From: Amycolatopsis orientalis DSM 40040 = KCTC 9412
Lineage (GTDB): Bacteria; Actinomycetota; Actinomycetes; Mycobacteriales; Pseudonocardiaceae
Reading direction: 5' to 3'
DNA length: 64,000 nt
Assembly: GCF_000478275.1 (NCBI RefSeq)
Contig: NZ_ASJB01000097.1
Span: 62,001-126,000, forward strand
A model generated the notes under the pieces. It was not told where the DNA came from. It searched no databases and saw only the letters and a list, made by a program, of their open reading frames with translations. A program made the translations under genes and the position numbers. Within the stretch, counting starts at the first letter, position 1; each line of letters starts with the position of its first letter. Below, piece by piece: positions 50,154 to 62,398 of the stretch.

Positions 50154-51290
50154 TTACCCGGAACGGAGCAATCCGCGGGGCCCATGCCACCCGATCAGGT
50201 GTTTTCTCACCGGCCAAGGCGCCATCCGGAAAAGTACCGTCATCGCTTCGGTGGTACGTGGCAGGTCTTCGCGACCCGATGTGAACGCTCGTTGCAGCTC
50301 GGCAGGGAGTGAGAAGAACAGCTCGAAGAACGCCGGGACCAGCTCCGGCGGCATCCCGCAGAGGGCGCGCAGCCCATGCCGCCGCAGGCCGTGGACGGCG
50401 CGGGCCGAGGACGGCCAGAGCGCGCGGTGCGCGGCAGCCGCGGCCTCGGCGGGACCTCGCTCCCAGGTACGGGCGACCGCGTCGGCGACAGGCTCCGCCA
50501 GCCGCACCGACGTCGCCACGCTGTACCCCGTCGCCGGATGCGTCAGCCCGGCGGCGGCACCGAACGGCACCGTCCGCCCGCGCCGGGGCACCGGCACGTC
50601 GAGCACGATCCGGACGCGTTCCTCGCGACCATGGGGAGTCAGCCCGGCGGCCGCCAGCCGGGCGCGCAGCCGGGCCGCCAGCAGCCCCAGCGGCAGGCCG
50701 GGCCTGCGGGCCAGCGACGTCTCCTCGACCAGGACCGTGCCGTCGCCGAGCGGCAGCACGTACAGGAACCCGGACTCGGCCGACCGCCAGTCCATGAACA
50801 CCGCGGTGTCCGGGCTGTCCACCAGCCGCAGCGCGTCCTCGGCGGGGAGGACGGCGCCGAAGGCCGTCTGCTCGTACCGGTCGCCCCGGAGCCGGGCGCC
50901 GGAGGCGTCGAAGTACAGGCCGGCCGCGAGGACCCGGCCGTCCTCCAGCCGCACCGAGGAGCCCTGCCGGCCGTGGTCCACACCGGACACCGTTCCCCGG
51001 ACGACGTCGTAGCCGCCGGTCAGCCACGTACGCAGGCCGGCGTTGTCCAGCACGAGGTACTGGCGTTCGAGGACGTGCGGCCCGGTGCCGAAGGCGAGCG
51101 TGGTCGAAGGCGCGCAGGCGACGACGCTCTCGGGCAGTGATGGCAGTTCGTCGGCCCACAGCCCGTAGGTCGCCCGCCAGCGCCTCTCCGGCGCGGGGTC
51201 GATCAGGACCGTCGCCAGGCCACGTCGCGCGCAGGCACGCGCCAGCGCGCGCCCCGCCGGGCCGCCGCCCGCGATCACCACGTCCGCCAC
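50154..51290 (-). CDS. crtY: Lycopene beta-cyclase
   Basis: A 378-residue FAD-dependent lycopene cyclase of the CrtY/CrtL type, which forms beta-ionone rings at lycopene ends. The dinucleotide loop is VVIAGGGPAGRALA (residues 4-17). Family motifs are RATYGLWADELPSLP near residue 39, FMDWRSAESGFLYVLPLGDG with LVEETSLARRP, and VPFGAAAGLTHPATGYSVA. No crtE, crtB or crtI is adjacent, so the substrate must be supplied from another locus. It precedes the EAL-GGDEF gene by 72 bp on the same strand and is divergent from the dNTP hydrolase gene. Confidence 0.92.
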   Translation of the reverse strand: MADVVIAGGGPAGRALARACARRGLATVLIDPAPERRWRATYGLWADELPSLPESVVACAPSTTLAFGTGPHVLERQYLVLDNAGLRTWLTGGYDVVRGTVSGVDHGRQGSSVRLEDGRVLAAGLYFDASGARLRGDRYEQTAFGAVLPAEDALRLVDSPDTAVFMDWRSAESGFLYVLPLGDGTVLVEETSLARRPGLPLGLLAARLRARLAAAGLTPHGREERVRIVLDVPVPRRGRTVPFGAAAGLTHPATGYSVATSVRLAEPVADAVARTWERGPAEAAAAAHRALWPSSARAVHGLRRHGLRALCGMPPELVPAFFELFFSLPAELQRAFTSGREDLPRTTEAMTVLFRMAPWPVRKHLIGWHGPRGLLRSG

Positions 51291-51372
51291 CTGGGCAGTG
51301 TCCCAAAGCGCGCTTTCGGATTTCCGTCCGCAGGTAACTCATCATGCCGCCGCGACGGATACGGTGTGACGC

Positions 51373-52935
51373 ATGGAACAGACGGATCCACGGACGTGGC
51401 GGCGCGAACCGGAGAGCGCGAGCGCCGGGTTCAGCGATCTCGCCACGAGCCCGTTCCGGATCGACAGGGACCGCATCGCGGCGTCGCCGTTCTTCGCGCG
51501 GCTCGGCGGGGTGACCCAGGTGGTCAGCGCCGGGGGCGCCGGGCTGCTGCACAACCGGCTCACGCACAGCCTCAAGGTCGCTCAGGTCGCCCGCGCGATC
51601 GCCGAACGGATCAACTCCACCAGCGACTCCGCCGAACTCGCCGCGAAACTGGGCGGCTGCGACCCGGACGTCGCCGAGGCCGCCGCGCTCGCGCACGATC
51701 TGGGGCATCCGCCGTTCGGTCACCTCGGCGAGCAGACCCTGGACCGCATCGCCCGGCACCGGTTCGGCCTCGCCGACGGCTTCGAGGGCAACGCGCAGTC
51801 GTTCCGGATCATCACCACGACCGACGTGCGGGGCCCGTCCGCCTCCGGGCTCGACCTCACCACGGCCGTGCGCGCCGCGGTGCTGAAGTACCCGTGGGCC
51901 CGGCTGCACGTGCCCGACCCGCATCCGACGTCGATGGCCGTCCAGCCGCGCGGCGCCGCCGAACCGGCCGACGCCCCCGGCACCGGCGCGAGCAAGTTCT
52001 CCGCCTACAGCACCGAACTCGACGACTTCGTCCAGGCGCGGGCGCCGTTCGAGGGCCGGATCGAACCCTGGCAGCAGACCGTCGAAGCGTCCGTGATGGA
52101 CACCGCCGACGACATCGCCTACGCCATCCACGATCTCCAGGACTTTCACCGGATCGGGGTCCTGCAGCACGCGCCGGTCGCCGCCGAGTTCACCGGCTGG
52201 GTCGATCACGCGCTGGACCTGGCCGCCCTGGACGACGCGACCCTGACCGCCGAACGGCGGCTGCCCGGCCGTTCGCTGGAGCGGCTGCGCCGCCGGATGC
52301 ACGCCAAGGACGGCTGGATCGTCGACGACGACGCCTTCACCAGCGCCGTCGCCCGTGTCCGCGCCGAACTCGTCGACGGCCTGCTGGCCACCGGTTTCGA
52401 CGGGTCCATCGAGGCGGAGCAGGCCACCGCCGCCTTCTCGGCGAAATGGACCGCGCGGCTCGTCGACGGCGTCCAGGTGGTGGCCTCGCCCTCGACCCGG
52501 ACGGGGCATCTCACGCTGCGGCCCGCGCAGTGGCACGAGGTCCAGGTGCTGAAGTTCGTGCACCGCCGGTTCGTCCTGCTGCGCCCCGAACTGGCGCTGC
52601 ACCAACGCGGACAGGCGAGCCTGGTGACCACGCTGGTCGACGCGCTCGACGCGTGGCTGCTCGACCGCGACGAGTTCTACCGGCTGCCGCGGCGGCTGCA
52701 CGATCTGATGGAACTGGCGCAGTCGGAGTTCTCCGCGCTCGCGCGGACGTCACCGGAACTGCTCATCGGGGCGACCGGGGAACCGGTCACCGGTGCGGAC
52801 GCCGTACGCGGGCTGGCGCGCGGGCGCGCGGTTGTCGACTTCGTGGCGTCGCTGACCGACAAGCAGGCGGTGACGCTTCTGGACGGGCTGTCCGGTCGTG
52901 CTTCGCAGCCTTGGTCGGACTCCTTCGTACTTTGA
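51373..52935 (+). CDS. dgt: Deoxynucleoside triphosphate triphosphohydrolase-like HD protein
   Basis: A 520-residue HD-domain protein of the dGTPase family, expected to hydrolyse dNTPs to nucleoside and triphosphate. Metal ligands are visible as H65 in LTHSLKVAQVAR, H108-D109 in ALAHDLGHPPFGH, and the later aspartate in VMDTADDIAYAIHDL. The FEGNAQSFRI segment is characteristic of the family. A long middle insertion (about 180-215) is poorly conserved-looking. It is longer than most bacterial Dgt proteins by about 50-100 residues. It probably has its own promoter in the 82 bp shared with crtY. A degenerate family A palindrome follows. Confidence 0.9.
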   Translation: MEQTDPRTWRREPESASAGFSDLATSPFRIDRDRIAASPFFARLGGVTQVVSAGGAGLLHNRLTHSLKVAQVARAIAERINSTSDSAELAAKLGGCDPDVAEAAALAHDLGHPPFGHLGEQTLDRIARHRFGLADGFEGNAQSFRIITTTDVRGPSASGLDLTTAVRAAVLKYPWARLHVPDPHPTSMAVQPRGAAEPADAPGTGASKFSAYSTELDDFVQARAPFEGRIEPWQQTVEASVMDTADDIAYAIHDLQDFHRIGVLQHAPVAAEFTGWVDHALDLAALDDATLTAERRLPGRSLERLRRRMHAKDGWIVDDDAFTSAVARVRAELVDGLLATGFDGSIEAEQATAAFSAKWTARLVDGVQVVASPSTRTGHLTLRPAQWHEVQVLKFVHRRFVLLRPELALHQRGQASLVTTLVDALDAWLLDRDEFYRLPRRLHDLMELAQSEFSALARTSPELLIGATGEPVTGADAVRGLARGRAVVDFVASLTDKQAVTLLDGLSGRASQPWSDSFVL

Positions 52936-52944
52936 GCGTTAGGC

Positions 52945-52990
52945 CTCGTGAGTGGTAATGACGGTTCTAACCGTTACTGCCACTCACGAG
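52945..52990. terminator. Degenerate family A palindrome (CT loop)
   Basis: The left arm matches family A, but the right arm reads AACCGTTACTGCC instead of AACCGTCATTACC, giving several mismatches. The loop is CT, so the copy is inverted relative to the AG copies. It lies 9 bp after the dgt stop. It may be decaying. Confidence 0.65.
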
Positions 52991-53161
52991 AATTACGCTG
53001 AACGGCCTACGAGCTGCGGCCATGAACGGAAATTCTCTTTCCGAAGTCACTCGAACGGCTCCTGCCGCCGGTGCACGCCCGGTACTTAGCTTGATCCAGC
53101 CGGTGATCGCCGGCGTCGGTCAGCGTGAGTCGGGGCACGCGCCTAGGAATCGGAGGCGCAC

Positions 53162-56080
53162 GTGCGTCCAACCCGTTCTAACAGGAGAAGAAGAACGATC
53201 CTGACCGCGGGCACCGCGGCCCTCGTCACCGCGCTCGGCCTGGTCGGCCCGCCCGTCGCGGCGGCCGAGCCCGGCCAGACCCCGGACGCGTTCTCGGAGA
53301 ACACCGTCCGGCAGATCGAGGCCCTGCAGTCGGTCAAGAAGAGCCAGAGCGCCACGGAGTCCAAAGTGGACAGCCGGTTGCTCGTCGAACAGAAGATCCG
53401 CGCACAGCGCATGTCGGCCTCCGCGGTTCCCGCACTGGGGTCTGGGGCGATGGTCTCCGCGGCCGGCACCGTACTCGTGGACATCCGGGGCCAGGTCTCG
53501 GAAGAACTCCTCAAGAGCCTGCGTGAATCCGGTGCGGGGATTCGCGCGGTCTCGGCCCGCTACGGCAGCGTCCGCGCCGAGGTCCCGCTGAACGCGCTCT
53601 CCACGATCGCCGGCCGCGCCGACGTCAAGAAGGTCGAAACCGCCAACGAGGCGTTCACCGCCCGTCAGCTCGCCGAACCCGCCACCGCGGGCGAGCAGGG
53701 GGACCGGGAGACCAAGGAACAGAAGGCCGTCCGGATCGCGGACGAGCTGAAGAAGGCCGTCGAGGCCAAGGGCCAGCCCGGGATCGCCGCCGGACCGGTG
53801 AACAGCGAAGGCGACCGCGCCCACAACGCCGACACCGCGCGCCAGCAGTTCGGCGTCACCGGCGTCGGCACCAAGATCTGCGCGCTGTCCGACGGCGTCG
53901 ACTCGCTCGCGACCTCGCAGGCCCGGGGCGAACTCCCGGCAGGCGTCGACGTCATCCCCGGCCAGGAGGGCGACGGCGACGAGGGCACCGCGATGCTCGA
54001 GATCATCCACGATCTCGCGCCGAACGCGTCGCTCGGTTTCGCCAGCGCGTTCAACTCCGACGCCAGTTTCGCCGACAACATCCGGAAACTGCGCTTCGAC
54101 GCGAGCTGCGACATCATCGTCGACGACGTCCTGTACTTCAAGGAATCCCCGTTCCAGGACTGGATCATCGCCCAGGCCGTGAACGACGTGACCGCCGACG
54201 GCGCGCTGTACTTCTCCTCGGCCGGTAACGAGGGCAACGTCGCCAACGGCACCTCGGGTCACTGGGAAGGCGACTTCGTCGATTCCGGCAAGGGCGTCGG
54301 CAAGTTCGCCGGTGTCGCGCACAACTTCGCCGGTGCCGCGGGCAACCAGATCTTCCAGCCGATGTCGAGCGCGTCGCCCGGCGTACCGGTCACGCTGTTC
54401 TGGTCGGACCCGCTGGGCCGCTCGGCCAACGACTACGACCTGTACCTGCTGAACGCGGCGGGCAACGTCGTCGACTTCAGCCAGGACAACCAGACCGGCA
54501 CCCAGGACCCGTACGAGCGGGTGGACACCACGGGCGGCGCCGGTCTGCGGCTGGCCATCGTCAAGTTCTCCGGTGAGGGTCGCTACCTGTCGCTGTCCGC
54601 GCTGCGTGGCCGCTTCTCCGATTCGGCCGACGGTCTCAAGGCCTACACCACCCCCGGCGTGACCGTCGGGCATTCCGCCGCGCGGGACGCGTTCAGCGTC
54701 GCGGCGGCACCGGCGGCCAAGGCGTTCCCGCGGGCCCTCGAACCGAACGACCCGGCCAACCCGGCCGGCCCGTTCCCCGGCGCGTTCAGCGCGGCGTCCA
54801 AGGTCGAACGGTTCACTTCGGACGGACCGCGGCGGATGTTCTACCAGGCCGACGGCACCCCGATCACCCCGGGGAACGTGTCCGGGACCGGTGGTGAGGT
54901 CCGCGCCAAGCCGGACATCACCGCGGCCGACGGCGTCTCCACCAGCGTCACCGGCTTCACCACGTTCTACGGCACGTCGGCCGCCGCGCCGCACGCCGCC
55001 GCGATCGCGGGCCTGGTGCTCTCGGGCAACCCGGGGCTGCCCCCGGCCGAGGTGCGCGCGGCGCTGATCAACACCGCCGTCGACATCCTGACCCCGGGTC
55101 GCGACAACCCCAGCGGCGCCGGTGTCATCCTCGCCGACAAGGTCCTCGCCTACACCGGTGCCAGCCCGCAGCCGCTCGCGACCGCGGGTCAGCCGACGGT
55201 CACCCCGGCCGACGGCGGTTCCGCGCTCGACCCGGGCGACACGGCCAAGGTGACCCTGCCGGTGACCAACCGGGGCGACGGCACGGCGACCTCGACCAGC
55301 GTCGTGCTCACCAGCCCGACCCCCGGCGTCACGGTGGCGCCGCGGGCGAAGTCGTACGGCACGATCAGCCCCGGCCAGACCGGGGTCAACGACTTCACCA
55401 TCACCGTTCCCACCACCCAGGAACTGGGCGTGCCGGTGGTGCTGAACGCCCGGGTGACGTTCGCGGGCTCGTTCTCGCCGACCACGTCGACGTTCTCGCT
55501 GCCGGTCGGCACCCCGTCGCCGGTGACGCGGAACTTCGCCTACGCCGGTGCCCCGGTGGCTATCCCGGACAGCGACCCGACCGGCGTGACCGTGCCGATC
55601 GCGGTGAGCGGTGTCGGGCGCGCGTCGAAACTGACGTTCTCGGTGGACGGGGCCACGTGCAACACCGACCAGACGTCGGAAACGGTGGGCATCAACCACT
55701 CCTACGTCGGTGACCTGGTCGGCACGCTGACCGCGCCCTCGGGCGCCAAGGCGACCGTGTTCCAGCGCAACGGCGCTTCGGGCAACAACCTGTGCCAGGT
55801 CGTCTTCGCCGACAACGCGGCCACTCCGTTCAGTTCGGTGACGGCGTCGAACGCGCCCTTCACCGGAACTTACAAGCCGGCGCAGGCCCTCGGCGGCCTG
55901 ACCTCCGGTACGGCCGCCGACGGCACCTGGACGTTCACCGCGACGGACGTCGCCGGGGGCGACACCGGTTCGATCCGCTCGGTTTCCTTGCACATCAACG
56001 GTTTCGTTCAGCCCGGTGTGGCGGAACGGCCCGCCGGTGTCGGCAAGTCCGTCGGGCGCGGGCCGGTGAAGCCGGTCTAG
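53162..56080 (+). CDS. Secreted subtilisin/sedolisin-like protease with C-terminal P-domain
   Basis: A 972-residue exported serine protease. It has an Arg-rich signal peptide (RRRRTILTAGTAALV, cleavage near VAAAEP at 35) and an N-terminal pro-region to about 215. A catalytic domain to about 665 and a beta-rich CARDB-like segment (about 675-785) follow, and a proprotein-convertase P-domain (about 790-950) ends the protein. Catalytic candidates are D244 in ALSDGVDSL, E274 in GDEGTAMLEI where subtilisins have histidine, N356 in SSAGNEG and S606 in YGTSAAAPH. Glutamate in place of histidine recalls sedolisins (S53), but the rest is S8-like. GGAGG lies five bases before the GTG start. No wall or membrane anchor is seen, so it is probably released. 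Confidence 0.87.
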   Translation: MRPTRSNRRRRTILTAGTAALVTALGLVGPPVAAAEPGQTPDAFSENTVRQIEALQSVKKSQSATESKVDSRLLVEQKIRAQRMSASAVPALGSGAMVSAAGTVLVDIRGQVSEELLKSLRESGAGIRAVSARYGSVRAEVPLNALSTIAGRADVKKVETANEAFTARQLAEPATAGEQGDRETKEQKAVRIADELKKAVEAKGQPGIAAGPVNSEGDRAHNADTARQQFGVTGVGTKICALSDGVDSLATSQARGELPAGVDVIPGQEGDGDEGTAMLEIIHDLAPNASLGFASAFNSDASFADNIRKLRFDASCDIIVDDVLYFKESPFQDWIIAQAVNDVTADGALYFSSAGNEGNVANGTSGHWEGDFVDSGKGVGKFAGVAHNFAGAAGNQIFQPMSSASPGVPVTLFWSDPLGRSANDYDLYLLNAAGNVVDFSQDNQTGTQDPYERVDTTGGAGLRLAIVKFSGEGRYLSLSALRGRFSDSADGLKAYTTPGVTVGHSAARDAFSVAAAPAAKAFPRALEPNDPANPAGPFPGAFSAASKVERFTSDGPRRMFYQADGTPITPGNVSGTGGEVRAKPDITAADGVSTSVTGFTTFYGTSAAAPHAAAIAGLVLSGNPGLPPAEVRAALINTAVDILTPGRDNPSGAGVILADKVLAYTGASPQPLATAGQPTVTPADGGSALDPGDTAKVTLPVTNRGDGTATSTSVVLTSPTPGVTVAPRAKSYGTISPGQTGVNDFTITVPTTQELGVPVVLNARVTFAGSFSPTTSTFSLPVGTPSPVTRNFAYAGAPVAIPDSDPTGVTVPIAVSGVGRASKLTFSVDGATCNTDQTSETVGINHSYVGDLVGTLTAPSGAKATVFQRNGASGNNLCQVVFADNAATPFSSVTASNAPFTGTYKPAQALGGLTSGTAADGTWTFTATDVAGGDTGSIRSVSLHINGFVQPGVAERPAGVGKSVGRGPVKPV

Positions 56081-56099
56081 CAAGGCGTCGAGCTACAGG

Positions 56100-56149
56100 G
56101 GGTCGTGAGTGGCAAGTGCCGTTAGAACGGCACTTGCCACTCACGACCC
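56100..56149. terminator. Family A palindrome variant with compensated arms
   Basis: Perfect 24-base arms around AG. The arm reads GTGAGTGGCAAGTGCCGTT, where other copies have GTGAGTGGTAATGACGGTT. All differences are matched in the other arm, so pairing is kept. It lies between the protease and acVLRF1 genes in tandem orientation. Confidence 0.75.
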
Positions 56150-56185
56150 GCGCGACGGTCCCGCACCGGCACGTACCTTGGGCAC

Positions 56186-56857
56186 ATGGCGAGGGAGCGG
56201 CAGGTGGCGGGCGGAGGCCGGGCGGTCGAGGTCGCCCCGGACCGCCTCGAAGGCTGGTATGCCCGGTTCGCCGTGCGCAACGACGGCATCCGCTCGACGG
56301 AGATAACGCCGGACACCGTCACGGTCACCGCGGACAACGGCGTCGTCGCCGTGGCGAAGGTCCCCTTCGGCCCGCTCCCGGTAGAAGCCGTGACCGTGGA
56401 CGGACTCGCCATCGCCCCGCTCGTCGACCACGCGCTGATCTCCCGCCGGATCGCGCTCCTGCTGGTCCGCCGCGGCGGGCACAGCGTCGGGATCGCGCGC
56501 GGGGGAGTGGTCGTCCAGTCCAGGACCGACCGGCATCTCGTGCAAGGCCGGTCCGCGGCGGGTGGCTGGTCGCAACAACGCTTCGCCCGGCGCAGGGAAG
56601 GACAGGCGCGCACCGCACTCCGTTCCGCCGCCGAGGACGCGTTCGAGGTGCTCGTGCCCCAACTGTCCGAAGTGGACGCTGTCGTGCTCGGCGGTGACCG
56701 CCGGGCCTTGGAAACACTGCGCGAGGACAGGCGGCTGGCCCCGTTGTTCGCCCGCGCGGAGCCCCGCGTCCTCGACATCGCCGAGCCCCGGCGCACGGTG
56801 CTCGACGACGCGGCCGAACGCGCCATCGCGGTCGAAATCACCCTGTCCGGGCCGTGA
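56186..56857 (+). CDS. acVLRF1-family peptidyl-tRNA hydrolase (ribosome rescue)
   Basis: A 223-residue protein of the actinobacterial Vms1-like/eRF1-fold release factor group (acVLRF1), which cleaves peptidyl-tRNA on split or stalled ribosomal subunits. The catalytic-loop equivalent is seen as GRSAAGGWSQQRFARRREGQ (residues 121-140), with the glutamine-containing GG-SQQRF signature. An RNase-H-like/eRF1 domain 2 fold follows, with DAVVLGGDRRALETL. The ATG at 56186 gives MARERQ. It lies just upstream of an ABC-F gene, placing two ribosome-directed factors together. Confidence 0.85.
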   Translation: MARERQVAGGGRAVEVAPDRLEGWYARFAVRNDGIRSTEITPDTVTVTADNGVVAVAKVPFGPLPVEAVTVDGLAIAPLVDHALISRRIALLLVRRGGHSVGIARGGVVVQSRTDRHLVQGRSAAGGWSQQRFARRREGQARTALRSAAEDAFEVLVPQLSEVDAVVLGGDRRALETLREDRRLAPLFARAEPRVLDIAEPRRTVLDDAAERAIAVEITLSGP

Positions 56858-56909
56858 CGTCGGGCACGGTCGGATAAAACCGCTCGACAGCGGCCCGTAC
56901 ACTGATCGC

Positions 56910-56930
56910 GTGGACATCCTCTTGGAGTGA
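56910..56930 (+). CDS. Six-codon leader ORF upstream of the ABC-F gene
   Basis: GTG GAC ATC CTC TTG GAG TGA encodes MDILLE, 70 bp ahead of the ABC-F start. A TACACT -10-like box at 56898 would place the transcript start at or next to this GTG, making it leaderless. It is followed by a strong hairpin. Antibiotic-induced ABC-F genes are often controlled by such short leaders, so a translational attenuation role is inferred, not proven. Confidence 0.5.
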   Translation: MDILLE

Positions 56931-56934
56931 GCTC

Positions 56935-56957
56935 CCCGCCGGCCGTCGGCCGGCGGG
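56935..56957. promoter_or_regulatory. Leader hairpin upstream of the ABC-F gene
   Basis: CCCGCCGGCC and GGCCGGCGGG pair perfectly over ten bases around the loop GTC. It begins four bases after the leader stop codon, within the footprint of a ribosome stalled there. A second possible helix joins GTGGACA at 56910 with TGTCCAC at 56965. The alternatives could gate transcription or access to the ABC-F start. Confidence 0.6.
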
Positions 56958-56999
56958 TCGAAGCTGTCCACTCATCCACCCCCTGTACCGGGAGTTCCC

Positions 57000-58628
<1,629 letters not shown>

Positions 58629-58806
58629 GGTCTGCGTCCGTTCGGGTGCTTGATCGATGCCATCCGGCCACTGAAATGGCCCAATGTGATCGCGGTTTCA
58701 GCAGTTTTGCGCTCGTCGTCTGGCATTCCGGCGCTCAGTGTTCGATCATTGCGGCGACAGGGGCCGTTATGTGGCCCAGAACACTCTCGGCGGGAAGGCG
58801 ATCGAC

Positions 58807-59016
58807 GTGGCTGATCTCAAGAAAGGCGCGCGGATCACCGGCAACACGCGTGACAAGCTGGCCGCTGACCTCAAGAAGAAATACGAGAAGGGTTCGAGCA
58901 TCCGCGCCCTCGCGGAGTCCACGGGCCGCTCGTACGGCTTCGTGCACCGGGTCCTCTCGGAGTCCGGCGTTCAGCTGCGGGGCCGTGGTGGTGCCACCAG
59001 GGTCAAGAAGAAGTAG
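58807..59016 (+). CDS. Small helix-turn-helix protein (Rv1473A-like)
   Basis: A 69-residue basic protein with a single HTH: KKGARITGNTRDKLAADLKKKYEKGSSIRALAESTGRSYGFVHRVLSESGV. It has a Lys/Arg-rich tail (RGRGGATRVKKK). The GTG at 58807 gives the usual short form; an upstream ATG at 58738 would add 23 unrelated residues. It follows the ABC-F gene by 178 bp, as Rv1473A follows Rv1473. It is probably a DNA-binding regulator, but its targets are unknown. Its TAG stop directly abuts the stop codon of the convergent GT-C gene with no spacer. Confidence 0.88.
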   Translation: MADLKKGARITGNTRDKLAADLKKKYEKGSSIRALAESTGRSYGFVHRVLSESGVQLRGRGGATRVKKK

Positions 59017-60318
59017 TCACGAAGAAGTAGCGGACTGCTGCGCGGGGGGCGCAGTTCCCTTCTCCGGGACCGCTGTTTCCGAGGATTCACCGGCGGCGAA
59101 CACCAGCCTGGCACCGAGCAGGATCAGCGGATACACCAGGTAGCCGTACCTCGTCGCCGGGGTGAGCAGGATCAACGCGCCGAGCCCGACGGCCATGCGC
59201 AGAAGCGCGTCCGAACCGGTCGCGGGGGGCCGGCGCACCAGCCAGACCAGGATGGCGACGGCCGCGATCCCGAGCAGGGCGAAGGAAAACGCGGTTCCGA
59301 CGGGGCCGAGCGAGGCGATGAGATGACCGGGCAGCGGGCTCGCCGCCGGTGACTTGATCACGCCCAGTCCCAGTGGGAACCGGAAGACGTGCTCGACGAA
59401 CGCTTTCGGGTCCACGAGATAGACCGGTACATGCAGGACCAGGGTCGTCACCACGAGTGCCGCGGCGAATCCGCCCAGTGCGCGAGGACCACGCCGCGTG
59501 AGCAGCAGGACACCCAGCACCACCGCCGCGGGCGCGACGATGAGTTTCGCGCTGATCACCAAGGCCAGCACGAGACCCGAGACGAGCGGGCGGCCGCTCG
59601 CCGCCAGCGCGAAGGACAGCACGAGCAGCCCGGCGATGGCCAGATCCGGTCCGGCGACGGCCCAGGTCAGCGCGGTCAGCGGGCAGGCGAGGGCGAGTTG
59701 TGCGGCGCTCACCGGGATTTTCGGCCACTTCAGCAGCCGCAGTGTCAGCAGTACACAGGCGACGGCCGCCAGCGCGAACATCCAGCGCGCGTCGGTGAGG
59801 GCGTCGGCCACCGGTCCGCCGCCCAGTAGCGCGCGCGGCAGACCGAAGACGGTCATCACCGGACCGTATGGCGTGTAATCGTTTACTTCCGCCGCGCGGC
59901 CGAGCGCGGTGACGTCGACGTACGGGGTTCCGTTCTCCAGAAGGAGTTTCGCCGACCGTTCGATGACCCAGACCTCGGGCTGGGCGGCCCAGGAGTTCGG
60001 CGTGATCAGCCAGTCCACTCCGGTCAGACGGCGAATGACGAGCATTCCCAACGGAAGGATCATCGCGAACAACCCGATGGCGCCGATACCGATCCACCGC
60101 GAGCCGAGCACGCCGGACGGCCGCGCGCCGCGCCGGGTGGCGATCGCCAGCCAGGTGGTGTGGACCACGGCGAGCCCGTACCCCGCCACCGCGAAATTCG
60201 CCCACACGCGGTAGCCGTAGAACTCCGCCACGGCCGTGTTCACCACGGCGAAGACGAGGCAGCCCGTGTAGAAGACCAGGTCTATGGTCAGTCGTCGCCG
60301 GTCCGGGTCCTTGGTCAC
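59017..60318 (-). CDS. GT-C fold polytopic glycosyltransferase-like protein (GT87/DUF2029 type)
   Basis: A 433-residue integral membrane protein with about eleven helices, resembling polyprenyl-phosphate-sugar dependent glycosyltransferases of the GT87 group. The first large extracytoplasmic loop (LLLENGTPYVDVTALGRAAEVNDYTPYGPVMT) carries the acidic residues expected for catalysis, and the NDYTPYGP motif is typical. The C-terminal 25 residues are a hydrophilic tail. It starts at GTG 60318. The acceptor and sugar are not evident; a mannose or arabinose polymer of the envelope is plausible, given mptB elsewhere in the window. Confidence 0.82.
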   Translation of the reverse strand: MTKDPDRRRLTIDLVFYTGCLVFAVVNTAVAEFYGYRVWANFAVAGYGLAVVHTTWLAIATRRGARPSGVLGSRWIGIGAIGLFAMILPLGMLVIRRLTGVDWLITPNSWAAQPEVWVIERSAKLLLENGTPYVDVTALGRAAEVNDYTPYGPVMTVFGLPRALLGGGPVADALTDARWMFALAAVACVLLTLRLLKWPKIPVSAAQLALACPLTALTWAVAGPDLAIAGLLVLSFALAASGRPLVSGLVLALVISAKLIVAPAAVVLGVLLLTRRGPRALGGFAAALVVTTLVLHVPVYLVDPKAFVEHVFRFPLGLGVIKSPAASPLPGHLIASLGPVGTAFSFALLGIAAVAILVWLVRRPPATGSDALLRMAVGLGALILLTPATRYGYLVYPLILLGARLVFAAGESSETAVPEKGTAPPAQQSATSS

Positions 60319-60466
60319 CGGCTCAGGCTACCGACGCGGCCACGTCCGCCGGAAAGAGGACGCGGAAACCGGGAAGTATCCGGTGTGCTGCGGTGTTGGT
60401 GCTGGTTATATCCGGAAATAATCTCGACCAAGGTCGAGGTTTACTGGGGGCGAGGAGAAGGATCCC

Positions 60467-62332
<1,866 letters not shown>

Positions 62333-62338
62333 CCCCGG

Positions 62339-62382
62339 TCGTGAGTGGTAATGACGGTTCTAACCGTCATTACCACTCACGA
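62339..62382. terminator. Family A palindrome (21-bp perfect arms, CT loop)
   Basis: A perfect inverted repeat identical in core to the copy at 3481 but with a CT centre, meaning inverted orientation. It lies between the convergent ABC exporter and DUF1232 genes. A bidirectional terminator role is likely. Confidence 0.75.
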
Positions 62383-62398
62383 GCGTTCGGGCCGATGC

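Noticed and set aside
32898..56149. A genomic island bounded by integrase or tRNA attachment sites
   Set aside because: No integrase, transposase, tRNA gene or direct-repeat att site was seen, so the block is reported only as lineage-specific.
58738..58806. An upstream ATG for the small HTH protein
   Set aside because: The added residues are unlike the rest. The GTG at 58807 gives the length expected for Rv1473A-like proteins.
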